5,200 bases of DNA from Palsa-1447 sp964509885 (GTDB taxonomy: Bacteria; Verrucomicrobiota; Verrucomicrobiia; Opitutales; Opitutaceae), in the NCBI GenBank assembly GCA_964509885.1, contig CAZDZL010000098.1:1-5200 (forward strand). Direction: 5' to 3'. The notes under the pieces were generated by a model. That model had not been told where the DNA came from and searched no databases. It saw only the letters and a list, made by a program, of their open reading frames with translations. This document shows, one piece after another, positions 1-5,200 of this stretch. Every line of letters starts with the position of its first letter. Position 1 is the stretch's first letter. The translations under genes and the position numbers were made by a program.

Positions 1-1160
1 AAGCGGCTGCCGTCCTTGCGGATGTACGTGAGCTCGTAGATGTCCTCGATACCCCGTGAGGCCTTGAACACCAGGGCCTCGAAGCCGGGTGCGATCGTGG
101 ATCCCAGCTCGGCGCTGAGCGCCTTGGCTCGGACAACGATCTCATTTGGATCGGAGATCTCGGCGGGCGTGACCTTGTTCACGACGTCCGCAGCGGCATA
201 ACCGAGCATGCGCTCGGCTCCCACGTTGAAGATCTGGATCACGCCCTTCTCGTCCGTGGCGATGCTCGAGAAGTTGGCGCTGTTGAAGATCGCGCTCTGG
301 AGGGCCCCGGCCTTGAGGAGGGCCTGCTCCGCCATTTTCCGGGCGCTGTTGTCGGTTCCGATCAGCAGGTAGCCAATGATGGCGCCGTCATCGCCGCGTA
401 GTGCCGTGACGGATACGATGGCTGGGAAACGACTGCCGTCCTTGCGGATATACGTGAGCTCGTAGATGTCCTCAATCCCCCGCGTGGCCTTGAAGACCAG
501 CGCCTCAAAGCCGGGTGCGATAGTGGATCCCAGCTCGTCGCTGAGCGCCTTGGCGCGGGCCACGATCTCCTGCGGGTCGGAGATCTCCGCCGGTGTGACC
601 TTGTTCACGACGTCCGCGGCGGCATAGCCCAGCATGCGCTCGGCTCCCACGTTGAAGATCTGGATCACGCCCTTCTCGTCCGTGGCGATGCTCGAGAAGT
701 TGGCGCTGTTGAAGATCGCGCTCTGGAGGGCCCCGGCCTTGAGGAGGGCCTGCTCCGCCATTTTCCGGGCGCTGTTGTCGGTTCCGATCAGCAGGTAGCC
801 AATGATGGCCCCGTCATCGGCGCGCAGAGCCGTGACGGACACGATGGCGGGGAAGCGGCTGCCGTCCTTTCGGAAGTACGTGAGCTCGTAGATGTCCTCG
901 ATACCCCGTGAGGCCTTGAACACCAGGGCCTCGAAGCCGGGTGCGATCGTGGATCCCAGCTCGGCGCTGAGCGCCTTGGCTCGGACAACGATCTCATTTG
1001 GATCGGAGATCTCGGCGGGCGTGACCTTGTTCACGACGTCCGCAGCGGCATAACCGAGCATGCGCTCGGCTCCCACGTTGAAGATCTGGATCACGCCCTT
1101 CTCGTCCGTGGCGATGCTCGAGAAGTTGGCGCTGTTGAAGATCGCACTCTGGAGGGCCCC
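1..1160. repeat. Tandem 426-bp repeats encoding near-identical PAS units
   Basis: Position 1 aligns with 427 and 853 without gaps, so the period is 426 bp, exactly 142 codons. About 2.7 copies are visible and the array continues off the left edge. Positions 1-300 and 853-1152 differ at only three bases that I can see (18/870, 23/875, 294/1146). Positions 205-383 and 631-809 appear identical. The block 384-630 is clearly more diverged from its counterparts, with roughly 30 substitutions, most of them silent. At the right end similarity stops near 1160, where the sequence enters the unique lead-in of the gene. Confidence 0.95.
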
Positions 1161-1262
1161 CGTTTTAAGCAGCGCCTCCTTTCTCCTGTCTTCGGCTATA
1201 ACCTCAACCGTTCCGGCGTGGACGTATTCGGGCTCCTGGGATGTCAAAAGTTCGGTTTGCAT
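1..1262 (-). CDS. Multi-PAS sensory protein, N-terminal part (probable sensor kinase or other PAS signalling protein)
   Basis: This reading frame is open from an ATG at 1262 to the left edge, giving 420 codons with no stop. After a 34-residue lead-in it consists of 142-residue PAS units at about residues 35-176, 177-318 and 319 onward. Each unit has typical PAS S-box text: an FNVGAERMLGY core, then ELTYIRKDGSRFPA, then GYLLIGTDN. A predicted helical linker (ARKMAEQALLKAGALQ) joins the units. PAS domains bind small ligands or cofactors, or mediate dimerisation, and pass signals to a kinase, cyclase or other output module. That module would lie off the left edge, so the output type is unknown; a hybrid histidine kinase is the commonest architecture. 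The start is supported by an in-frame TAG about 30 bases upstream and an AAAGGG at 1272-1277, nine bases from the ATG. A TTG directly before the ATG is an alternative. No membrane segment or signal peptide is visible at the N terminus, so the visible part is probably cytoplasmic. Confidence 0.9.
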   Translation of the reverse strand, partial: MQTELLTSQEPEYVHAGTVEVIAEDRRKEALLKTGALQSAIFNSANFSSIATDEKGVIQIFNVGAERMLGYAAADVVNKVTPAEISDPNEIVVRAKALSAELGSTIAPGFEALVFKASRGIEDIYELTYFRKDGSRFPAIVSVTALRADDGAIIGYLLIGTDNSARKMAEQALLKAGALQSAIFNSANFSSIATDEKGVIQIFNVGAERMLGYAAADVVNKVTPAEISDPQEIVARAKALSDELGSTIAPGFEALVFKATRGIEDIYELTYIRKDGSRFPAIVSVTALRGDDGAIIGYLLIGTDNSARKMAEQALLKAGALQSAIFNSANFSSIATDEKGVIQIFNVGAERMLGYAAADVVNKVTPAEISDPNEIVVRAKALSAELGSTIAPGFEALVFKASRGIEDIYELTYIRKDGSR

Positions 1263-1291
1263 CAAAGTGGACCCTTTGAGGGCAACCGGAT

Positions 1292-1320
1292 ACTATCTTA
1301 ACCATAAGCCCGAAGGTCAG
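1292..1320 (-). promoter_or_regulatory. Weak sigma-70-like promoter candidate for the multi-PAS gene
   Basis: Read on the minus strand, CTGACC (1320-1315) and GATAGT (1297-1292) are separated by 17 bases. Each matches its consensus hexamer at four of six positions. Transcription would begin roughly 20-30 bases before the ATG at 1262, leaving room for the AAAGGG ribosome binding site. This is a pattern match only, and four-of-six matches arise often by chance. Confidence 0.25.
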
Positions 1321-1374
1321 TGGGTAATCACCCCATTCACCACGCACGCAACACCCTATGGTCATCCATTCATT

Positions 1375-1399
1375 CGGGAAAGAATCCGTCCGTGGACGG
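1375..1399 (-). terminator. Possible terminator hairpin downstream of tRNA-Leu
   Basis: Positions 1386-1399 form a perfect inverted repeat, CCGTC-CGTG-GACGG on the plus strand. On the minus strand it is followed by ATTCTTTC, a poor T-rich tract. It lies about 47 bases past the tRNA 3' end in the direction of tRNA transcription. It could end the tRNA transcript before the PAS gene. The stem is short and the T tract is interrupted, so the call is tentative. Confidence 0.3.
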
Positions 1400-1445
1400 C
1401 GCGGGGCAACGGAGGGTCCTAATGCCGCTTCCCCAAAGTAAGAGA

Positions 1446-1530
1446 TGGTGCTCAGGAAGGGACTCGAACCCTTACGCCTTACGGCACACGCCCCTCAAAC
1501 GTGTGTGTCTACCAATTCCACCACCTGAGC
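1446..1530 (-). tRNA. tRNA-Leu, anticodon GAG, CCA encoded
   Basis: The 85-base gene folds as a class II tRNA. The acceptor stem is GCTCAGG (1530-1524) with CCTGAGC (1456-1450), discriminator A at 1449 and CCA at 1448-1446. The D arm contains the leucine-type AATTGGTAGAC. The anticodon stem CACGT/GCGTG encloses the loop TTGAGGG, with anticodon GAG at 1496-1494. A long variable arm, GCC-GTAA-GGC (1485-1476), is followed by the T arm AAGGG-TTCGAGT-CCCTT. It decodes CUC and, by wobble, CUU. The overall pattern closely follows bacterial tRNA-Leu genes. No convincing promoter was identified in the spacer at 1531-1642. Confidence 0.97.
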
Positions 1531-1590
1531 ATCTAAATCGGGGAGGGGCTAATCAGCGGCATCCCCCCGGGGTTGTCCAGCCCTGAAATT

Positions 1591-1634
1591 GGGTTTTGAC
1601 CCCCCCGCCTCTCTGAACGACCGTCAGGGCGGTC
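1591..1634. other. Two small inverted repeats in the cysE leader
   Basis: GGGT-TTTG-ACCC occupies 1591-1602 and GACCG-TCAGGG-CGGTC occupies 1619-1634. The second ends eight bases before the chosen cysE ATG, so in mRNA it would sit where a ribosome binding site is expected. The stems are only four and five base pairs, and C or G runs are frequent here, so they may be chance. I see no known riboswitch or T-box in this leader. Confidence 0.3.
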
Positions 1635-1642
1635 ATACCCCC

Positions 1643-2560
1643 ATGAAACTCGACGCAATCAAGGCGGCCCTGCTCGCCTCCTACGAGCTGGACGGGGGGA
1701 TAAACCACCTGGACGGGGTCAACCTGCCGTCGCAGGCCTCGGCAAACGAGATCTCCCGCGAGTGCATGCACCTGCTTTTCCCGGGTTTCTTCGAGGAGAG
1801 CCGGCTCGAGAAGAAGGACATCCCCATGCTCGTGGAGCAGTCGCTCGCGAGGATCGGCGGCCGCCTGGAGGTCGAGATCGAGAAGAGCCTGCGGTTCGCC
1901 AAGGACCCCGACCCGGGCGTCCGGGCCCGCCAGCTGGCCGGCGAGGCGCTGTCCAAGCTCCCGGAGCTGCGCAGGGCGATCCGCACGGACGTCGAGGCGG
2001 CCTACCAGGGGGACCCGGCCGCCCTGAGCTACGAGGAGATCATCCTCGCCTACCCCTGCGTCCTCGCGATCTCGCTCCAGCGCTTCGCGCACGTTCTTTA
2101 CGGGCTCAATGTCCCGCTTCTGCCCCGGATGATCACCGAGTTCGCCCATGAGCGCACGGGAATCGACATCCACCCCGGCGCGCAGATCGGCACGCATTTC
2201 TTCATAGACCACGGCACTGGGGTTGTCATCGGGGAGACCGCGACCATCGGCACCCGGGTCAAGCTGTACCAAGGCGTGACCCTGGGCGCGAAGTCATTTG
2301 AGACGGACAACAAGGGCAACCCGGTCAAGGGCGTGAAGCGCCATCCCGACATCGGGGACAACGTGACGATCTACGCCCATGCGACCATCCTCGGCGGGGA
2401 CACCCGAATCGGGGCAAACTCGGTGGTCGGCGGCAACGTCTGGCTCATCGAGTCGGTGCCGGCAAACAGCATCGCCTATTTCAAGACCGACGACCTGGTC
2501 ATCAGGCCGCGCCAGAAGAAGGAGACCCTGGTCGGCTACGTCGAGGACTGGGTGATCTGA
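1643..2560 (+). CDS. cysE: Serine O-acetyltransferase
   Basis: The enzyme transfers acetyl from acetyl-CoA to L-serine, giving O-acetylserine, the committed cytoplasmic step of cysteine synthesis. The product is 305 residues. An alpha-helical N-terminal region of about 170 residues is followed by a left-handed beta-helix of hexapeptide repeats starting near DIHPGAQIG. Family landmarks are FIDHGTGVVIGETA (Asp189, His190), LYQGVTLGAKSF, KRHP (His234) and ATILGG. His190 and His234 correspond to the two active-site histidines of E. coli CysE, and Asp124 in GDPAALS is a candidate for its serine-binding aspartate. The sequence resembles the EpsC-type branch, with a longer N terminus than E. coli CysE (273 residues). 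The ATG at 1643 is chosen because homology-like sequence begins there. An in-frame TTG at 1589 would add 18 unconvincing residues. No strong Shine-Dalgarno is seen; GGGCGG lies near 1627-1632. The stop is one base from the pyrD stop on the other strand. Confidence 0.95.
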   Translation: MKLDAIKAALLASYELDGGINHLDGVNLPSQASANEISRECMHLLFPGFFEESRLEKKDIPMLVEQSLARIGGRLEVEIEKSLRFAKDPDPGVRARQLAGEALSKLPELRRAIRTDVEAAYQGDPAALSYEEIILAYPCVLAISLQRFAHVLYGLNVPLLPRMITEFAHERTGIDIHPGAQIGTHFFIDHGTGVVIGETATIGTRVKLYQGVTLGAKSFETDNKGNPVKGVKRHPDIGDNVTIYAHATILGGDTRIGANSVVGGNVWLIESVPANSIAYFKTDDLVIRPRQKKETLVGYVEDWVI

Positions 2561-2561
2561 G

Positions 2562-3653
2562 CTACCCGGCCCGAGAGGGCGCGGATATCCAGCGGCTCTG
2601 GCGGTCGTCGACGCCGCGCGCAAGCTCCGCCGCGAAGAACGGCCCGCGGTAGATCATGCCCGTGTAGACCTGGACGAGGGTCGCGCCTGCATCCAGCTTC
2701 TCCGCCGCGCCCCGGGCGTCCGTGATGCCCCCCACCCCGATGATCGGAAGCCTGCCGCAGGTCGCCCGGGAGACATAGCCAATGACCGCGGTCGAGCGGG
2801 CCCGAAGGGGTGCCCCGCTCAGGCCGCCCGACTCGGTGACGGCCGCAAACGCCCCCGGCCTCGCGAGCGTCGTGTTGGTGGCGATCAGTCCGTCGAGGCC
2901 GAAGTCGGACACCACGCCTAGGACGGCGTCAATCTGAGGGAATTCGAGGTCCGGCGAGATCTTTAGGAGAATGGGGAGCCGCGCCAAGCCCCGGGCGGAC
3001 GTCCGCTCGCGATTGGCATGCGTGATCGCAGAGAGGAGCTCCCTGAGCCGGGACTCGTCCTGGAGCTGGCGAAGGCCGGGCGTGTTGGGGCTCGAGACAT
3101 TGAGGACCACATAGTCGGCGTGGTCGGCGAGCCTCGCAAAGCTCGCGAGGTAGTCTTCAGCCGCCCGGTCGATCTCCGTCACCTTGGACTTGCCGAGGTT
3201 TATTCCCACGGGGATGCGCCTCTTCCCGGGAGGGGACTGGCCCGCCAGGCGCGCCGCGACCGCCTCCGCGCCCTGGTTGTTGAAGCCGAGGCGGTTGATC
3301 ACGGCCTCCTCGCGCGGAAAGCGGAACATCCTGGGGCGCGGGTTGCCGGGCTGGGCCAGGGCGGTCACGGTTCCCACCTCCACGTGCCCGAAGCCGAGGG
3401 CTGCGGCTGCCGGCCACGCCCGGGCGTTCTTGTCGAAGCCGGCCGCCAGGCCGATGGCATTGGGGAATTTGAGCCCAAAGGCCTCGACCGGTCGGAAGGT
3501 TCCCGGGGATAGGCGCACCAGGGCCTCGAGCATCCGGCAGAGCGGCGTCACGCGTCCCAGGAGCGCCATGGAGTCGACGGCCAGCTCGTGCGCCCGCTCG
3601 GAATCCATCCGGAAGAGGACAGGCCTGAGGAGTTTTCCGTAGAGTGAGCCCAT
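2562..3653 (-). CDS. pyrD: Dihydroorotate dehydrogenase (quinone), class 2
   Basis: This FMN enzyme oxidises dihydroorotate to orotate, the fourth step of de novo pyrimidine synthesis, and passes electrons to membrane quinone. The product is 363 residues; E. coli PyrD has 336. The N-terminal helix region (LYGKLLRPVLFRMDSERAHE) that marks class 2 enzymes and touches the membrane is present. The barrel shows IGLAAGFDKNA (67-77), VGTVTALAQPGNPRPRMFR (93-111), NRLGFNNQG (120-128) and NVSSPNTPGLR (185-195), with Ser188 as the expected catalytic base. Further landmarks are Lys231, NTT at 260-262, GGLSGAPL, and the phosphate-binding GVGGI (306-310) and VYTG. The ATG at 3653 is chosen because it fits the family N terminus. 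A GTG at 3731 would add 26 residues without family resemblance, and neither start has a good ribosome binding site. The C terminus runs about 15 residues past the usual end. Confidence 0.97.
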   Translation of the reverse strand: MGSLYGKLLRPVLFRMDSERAHELAVDSMALLGRVTPLCRMLEALVRLSPGTFRPVEAFGLKFPNAIGLAAGFDKNARAWPAAAALGFGHVEVGTVTALAQPGNPRPRMFRFPREEAVINRLGFNNQGAEAVAARLAGQSPPGKRRIPVGINLGKSKVTEIDRAAEDYLASFARLADHADYVVLNVSSPNTPGLRQLQDESRLRELLSAITHANRERTSARGLARLPILLKISPDLEFPQIDAVLGVVSDFGLDGLIATNTTLARPGAFAAVTESGGLSGAPLRARSTAVIGYVSRATCGRLPIIGVGGITDARGAAEKLDAGATLVQVYTGMIYRGPFFAAELARGVDDRQSRWISAPSRAG

Positions 3654-3825
3654 GTGACAACAGCGTGAAATCCGGGGGTTAAAACGCAAGAACGGTGCCT
3701 GAAACCAGCGATAGACCAATGCGTTCCGCACAGGTCCCCGACAAAATCACATGGGTTGCTTTTGTGCTTGTTATTTACCCCCCCCCTCGCACGCTGCGCT
3801 AAAATTTCCCTCGTATACCGCATCC
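3654..3825. promoter_or_regulatory. Divergent intergenic region between pyrD and the acidic-tail gene
   Basis: This 172-base spacer lies between two genes transcribed outward, so both promoters are expected here or within the upstream gene ends. It is richer in A and T than its surroundings. On the plus strand TAAAAT at 3800-3805 matches the -10 consensus at five of six positions, but no good -35 sits 16-18 bases before it. If it were used, the leader would be about 14 bases and would contain no Shine-Dalgarno. A run of nine C lies at 3778-3786. On the minus strand I find no convincing promoter for pyrD. Confidence 0.4.
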
Positions 3826-4602
3826 ATGGCAAAGCCCACCTCCACCCTAGACTGGTGCATCGTTAGACTCGGCGAAGACCACAACTGGTGGGTGAGTGAG
3901 ACAAGCGACCCGGTGCGCTGGGACGTCGACGGGCTCAGCATCGTCGACCCAAGGCAGGTCGCCCACCTGATCGAGCTCGTGGACGCACTGCGCGACTACG
4001 GATTCCAGCAGGACCTCTTCGAGGCCGCGTTCATCCCGTTCCGGATCGAGAAGGACCTCGGCGGCGGCAAGGTCCGGCTGAAGCGGGTGAAGGAGTCCCT
4101 CTTCGACTCGGACGAGAAGCTGTTCGTCCTGCCCGACATCCTTGACGAGGAGAACGGGCCCTACGCGGACCTGCTCGACCACCTCACGCGCTGCCGCGTG
4201 AAGATGCTCAACGACCTCTTCAGCTTCGAGAACAAGCTGACCGTGGACGAGGTCGAGGACGAGATCCGCGAGGAGCAGAACACCCATTTCATCGAGGGAA
4301 AGGCCGTGCACACGTTCAGCGAGCTGTGCGCCATCCTCGACTTCATGCCCGACGGCATCGACACCGACGAGGAGCAGCCGTCAAAGGCCGCCGAGGAGGA
4401 GGAGGACGACCTGCCGACCCTCGACGCGGAGGAGGAGGAGAAACTGAAGAACGACGAGTCCCTCAAGTGGGACGACGACGGCGAGGACGAGAAGGATGAC
4501 GAAAAGGCGGACGGGGAGAAGAAGGACGAGGACGAGAAGGAGGACGCGGGCGAGGAGGAAGAGGCCGAGAAGCCCAAGCGAAAGTCGCGGGGCAAGCGCT
4601 GA
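3826..4602 (+). CDS. Uncharacterised protein with a highly acidic C-terminal tail
   Basis: I do not recognise this 258-residue protein. Residues 1-178 look like a folded domain with a mixed, non-repetitive composition, including DHNWWVS (18-24), SIVDPRQVAHLIELVDALRD (38-57) and FIPFRIEKDLGGGKVRLKR (69-87). Residues 179-258 are low complexity: about half are Asp or Glu, mixed with Lys, and the tail closes with a basic stretch, KPKRKSRGKR. The tail is probably disordered. There is no signal peptide or membrane segment, so a cytoplasmic location is likely. The ATG at 3826 is chosen because the 25 in-frame residues before it, from an ATG at 3751, are encoded by the promoter-like spacer. No Shine-Dalgarno is visible. 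The gene ends 19 bases before an export lipoprotein gene on the same strand, so the two are probably co-transcribed. A role in regulating or assembling a polysaccharide system is only a guess from position. Confidence 0.85.
   Translation: MAKPTSTLDWCIVRLGEDHNWWVSETSDPVRWDVDGLSIVDPRQVAHLIELVDALRDYGFQQDLFEAAFIPFRIEKDLGGGKVRLKRVKESLFDSDEKLFVLPDILDEENGPYADLLDHLTRCRVKMLNDLFSFENKLTVDEVEDEIREEQNTHFIEGKAVHTFSELCAILDFMPDGIDTDEEQPSKAAEEEEDDLPTLDAEEEEKLKNDESLKWDDDGEDEKDDEKADGEKKDEDEKEDAGEEEEAEKPKRKSRGKR
4363..4602 (+). repeat. Low-complexity GAG/GAC/AAG-rich coding tract
   Basis: The DNA encoding the acidic tail is a purine-rich, repetitive run of GAG, GAC and AAG codons. It produces long open frames on all sides, including an Arg-rich frame and Ser- or Leu-rich minus-strand frames, which are composition artefacts. 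There is no exact tandem period; runs such as GAGGAGGAGGA recur near 4393 and 4430. Such tracts can change length by slippage. Confidence 0.7.
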
Positions 4603-4621
4603 GGCCGGCCCCGACCGCACC

Positions 4622-5200
4622 ATGCACCTGCGCCTCGCCGCGACGATGGCCCTCCTGGGAATCCTCGCGGGATGCGCGACGGAGAGCCCTACCGTCAGGA
4701 ACCCGGTCATCCCGGCGGCGGCCTCGGCCTCGCACCTGCGACCCGGCGACAACCTGACCGTGGCGATCATCGGCGTCCCCGACCCCTCGACAAACTCCGT
4801 GCAGGTCGACGACCAGGGCACCATCAGCCTTCCCTACATCGGGCCCATCAAGGCCTCCGGCGAGACCACGGGCGGGCTCACCCAGGCGATCCGCGAGGCC
4901 TATGTGACCAAGAAGATCTACACATCGGTCGACATATCGGTCACGGTCACTGAGCGCTACGTCTACGTCGGGGGCGAGGTCCAGAAGCCGGGGCGCATCA
5001 TCTGGACGCCGGACCTGACCGCGGCAAAGGCCGTCCAGGCCGCCGGGGGCTTCACGCTCTACGCCAAGGAGGACAAGGTGAGCGTCGTGCGCAGCCAGAT
5101 CCTCTATGACGTCGACATCAAGCTCGCCCAGAAGGACCCCTCGCAGGACCCAAAGCTTGAGCCCGGCGACTCGATCCAGGTCTCCCGCACCGCGTTCTAG
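4622..5200 (+). CDS. Polysaccharide export lipoprotein (Wza / Poly_export family)
   Basis: The 192-residue product starts with a short signal peptide (Arg4, hydrophobic 5-16) and a lipobox LAGC with the lipidated Cys at 18. It should be anchored in the outer membrane after processing by signal peptidase II. Residues about 38-112 match the Poly_export domain: LRPGDNLTVAIIGVPD, then a strand run with DDQGTISLPYIGPIKASGET, then the helix GLTQAIREAY. Residues about 113-160 look like one SLBB domain (YVYVGGEVQKPGRI, LTAAKAVQAAGGF). LEPGDSIQVSR closes the protein. Wza-type proteins form the outer-membrane channel for capsule or exopolysaccharide. This one is about half the length of E. coli Wza, lacking extra SLBB copies and the C-terminal membrane helix, as in other short family members. 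The ATG at 4622 gives a clean signal peptide, whereas the longer in-frame start at 4496 would add an Arg-rich artefact. No clear Shine-Dalgarno is seen. The stop coincides with the end of the window. Confidence 0.93.
   Translation: MHLRLAATMALLGILAGCATESPTVRNPVIPAAASASHLRPGDNLTVAIIGVPDPSTNSVQVDDQGTISLPYIGPIKASGETTGGLTQAIREAYVTKKIYTSVDISVTVTERYVYVGGEVQKPGRIIWTPDLTAAKAVQAAGGFTLYAKEDKVSVVRSQILYDVDIKLAQKDPSQDPKLEPGDSIQVSRTAF

Noticed and set aside
1..1160. CRISPR array or mobile element as the explanation for the repeats
   Set aside because: The repeats are 426 bp, contiguous, in frame and encode PAS domains, with no spacers, terminal inverted repeats or transposase.
1260..1305. Small minus-strand open frame starting at 1305
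   Set aside because: It is only about 33 codons, overlaps the PAS gene start in another frame, and has no ribosome binding site or recognisable content.
1446..1530. tRNA-Leu as an integration site for a genomic island
   Set aside because: No integrase gene and no repeated tRNA 3' end are visible in the window.
1060..1586. Plus-strand open frames across the PAS gene start, the spacer and the tRNA
   Set aside because: They run antisense to the PAS coding region and the tRNA, and show no protein-family resemblance.
1589..1642. Longer cysE start at the TTG at 1589
   Set aside because: The added 18 residues come from the C-rich leader with its inverted repeats and do not look like the family N terminus.
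3654..3731. Longer pyrD start at the GTG at 3731
   Set aside because: The 26 added residues have no resemblance to the family. A GGGGA sits only three bases before the GTG, too close for a normal ribosome binding site.
4496..4621. Arg-rich N-terminal extension of the export lipoprotein
   Set aside because: It is an out-of-frame reading of the acidic-tail codons and would bury the clear signal peptide and lipobox.
4161..4824. Long minus-strand Ser- or Leu-rich frames opposite the acidic tail
   Set aside because: They are composition artefacts of the GAG/GAC/AAG tract.

Overview
The window is GC-rich bacterial DNA with compact gene packing. It holds four complete protein genes, one protein gene that runs off the left edge, and one tRNA gene. 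The organism cannot be named from the sequence. A lipoprotein-type polysaccharide export protein and a class 2 (membrane, quinone-dependent) dihydroorotate dehydrogenase point to a Gram-negative-type envelope. Several starts have no clear Shine-Dalgarno sequence. My weak guess is a Verrucomicrobia (Opitutales-like) or similar high-GC Gram-negative lineage.

Layout from left to right: (1) Positions 1-1262, minus strand, are the N-terminal 420 codons of a multi-PAS sensory protein built from 142-residue PAS units, repeated every 426 bp with near identity. The effector end lies beyond the left edge. (2) Positions 1263-1445 are a short spacer with a weak promoter candidate and a possible terminator hairpin. 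(3) Positions 1446-1530, minus strand, are tRNA-Leu(GAG) with an encoded CCA end. (4) Positions 1643-2560, plus strand, are a serine O-acetyltransferase (cysE/epsC type). (5) Positions 2562-3653, minus strand, are pyrD, convergent with cysE and separated from it by one base. (6) Positions 3654-3825 are a divergent spacer with a run of nine C. (7) Positions 3826-4602, plus strand, are an unrecognised 258-residue protein with a highly acidic C-terminal tail. (8) Positions 4622-5200, plus strand, are a short Wza-family polysaccharide export lipoprotein whose stop codon is the last base of the window.

The cysE and pyrD genes are housekeeping genes for cysteine and pyrimidine synthesis and show no functional link beyond adjacency. 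The acidic protein and the export lipoprotein lie 19 bp apart on one strand and probably form the start of an operon, likely continuing into exopolysaccharide genes to the right. The PAS gene is a signalling gene transcribed away from the rest.

Nothing here is clearly a new biological system. The two most interesting points are the mosaic near-identity of the PAS array, which suggests recent duplication or gene conversion, and the uncharacterised acidic-tailed protein coupled to a polysaccharide exporter.
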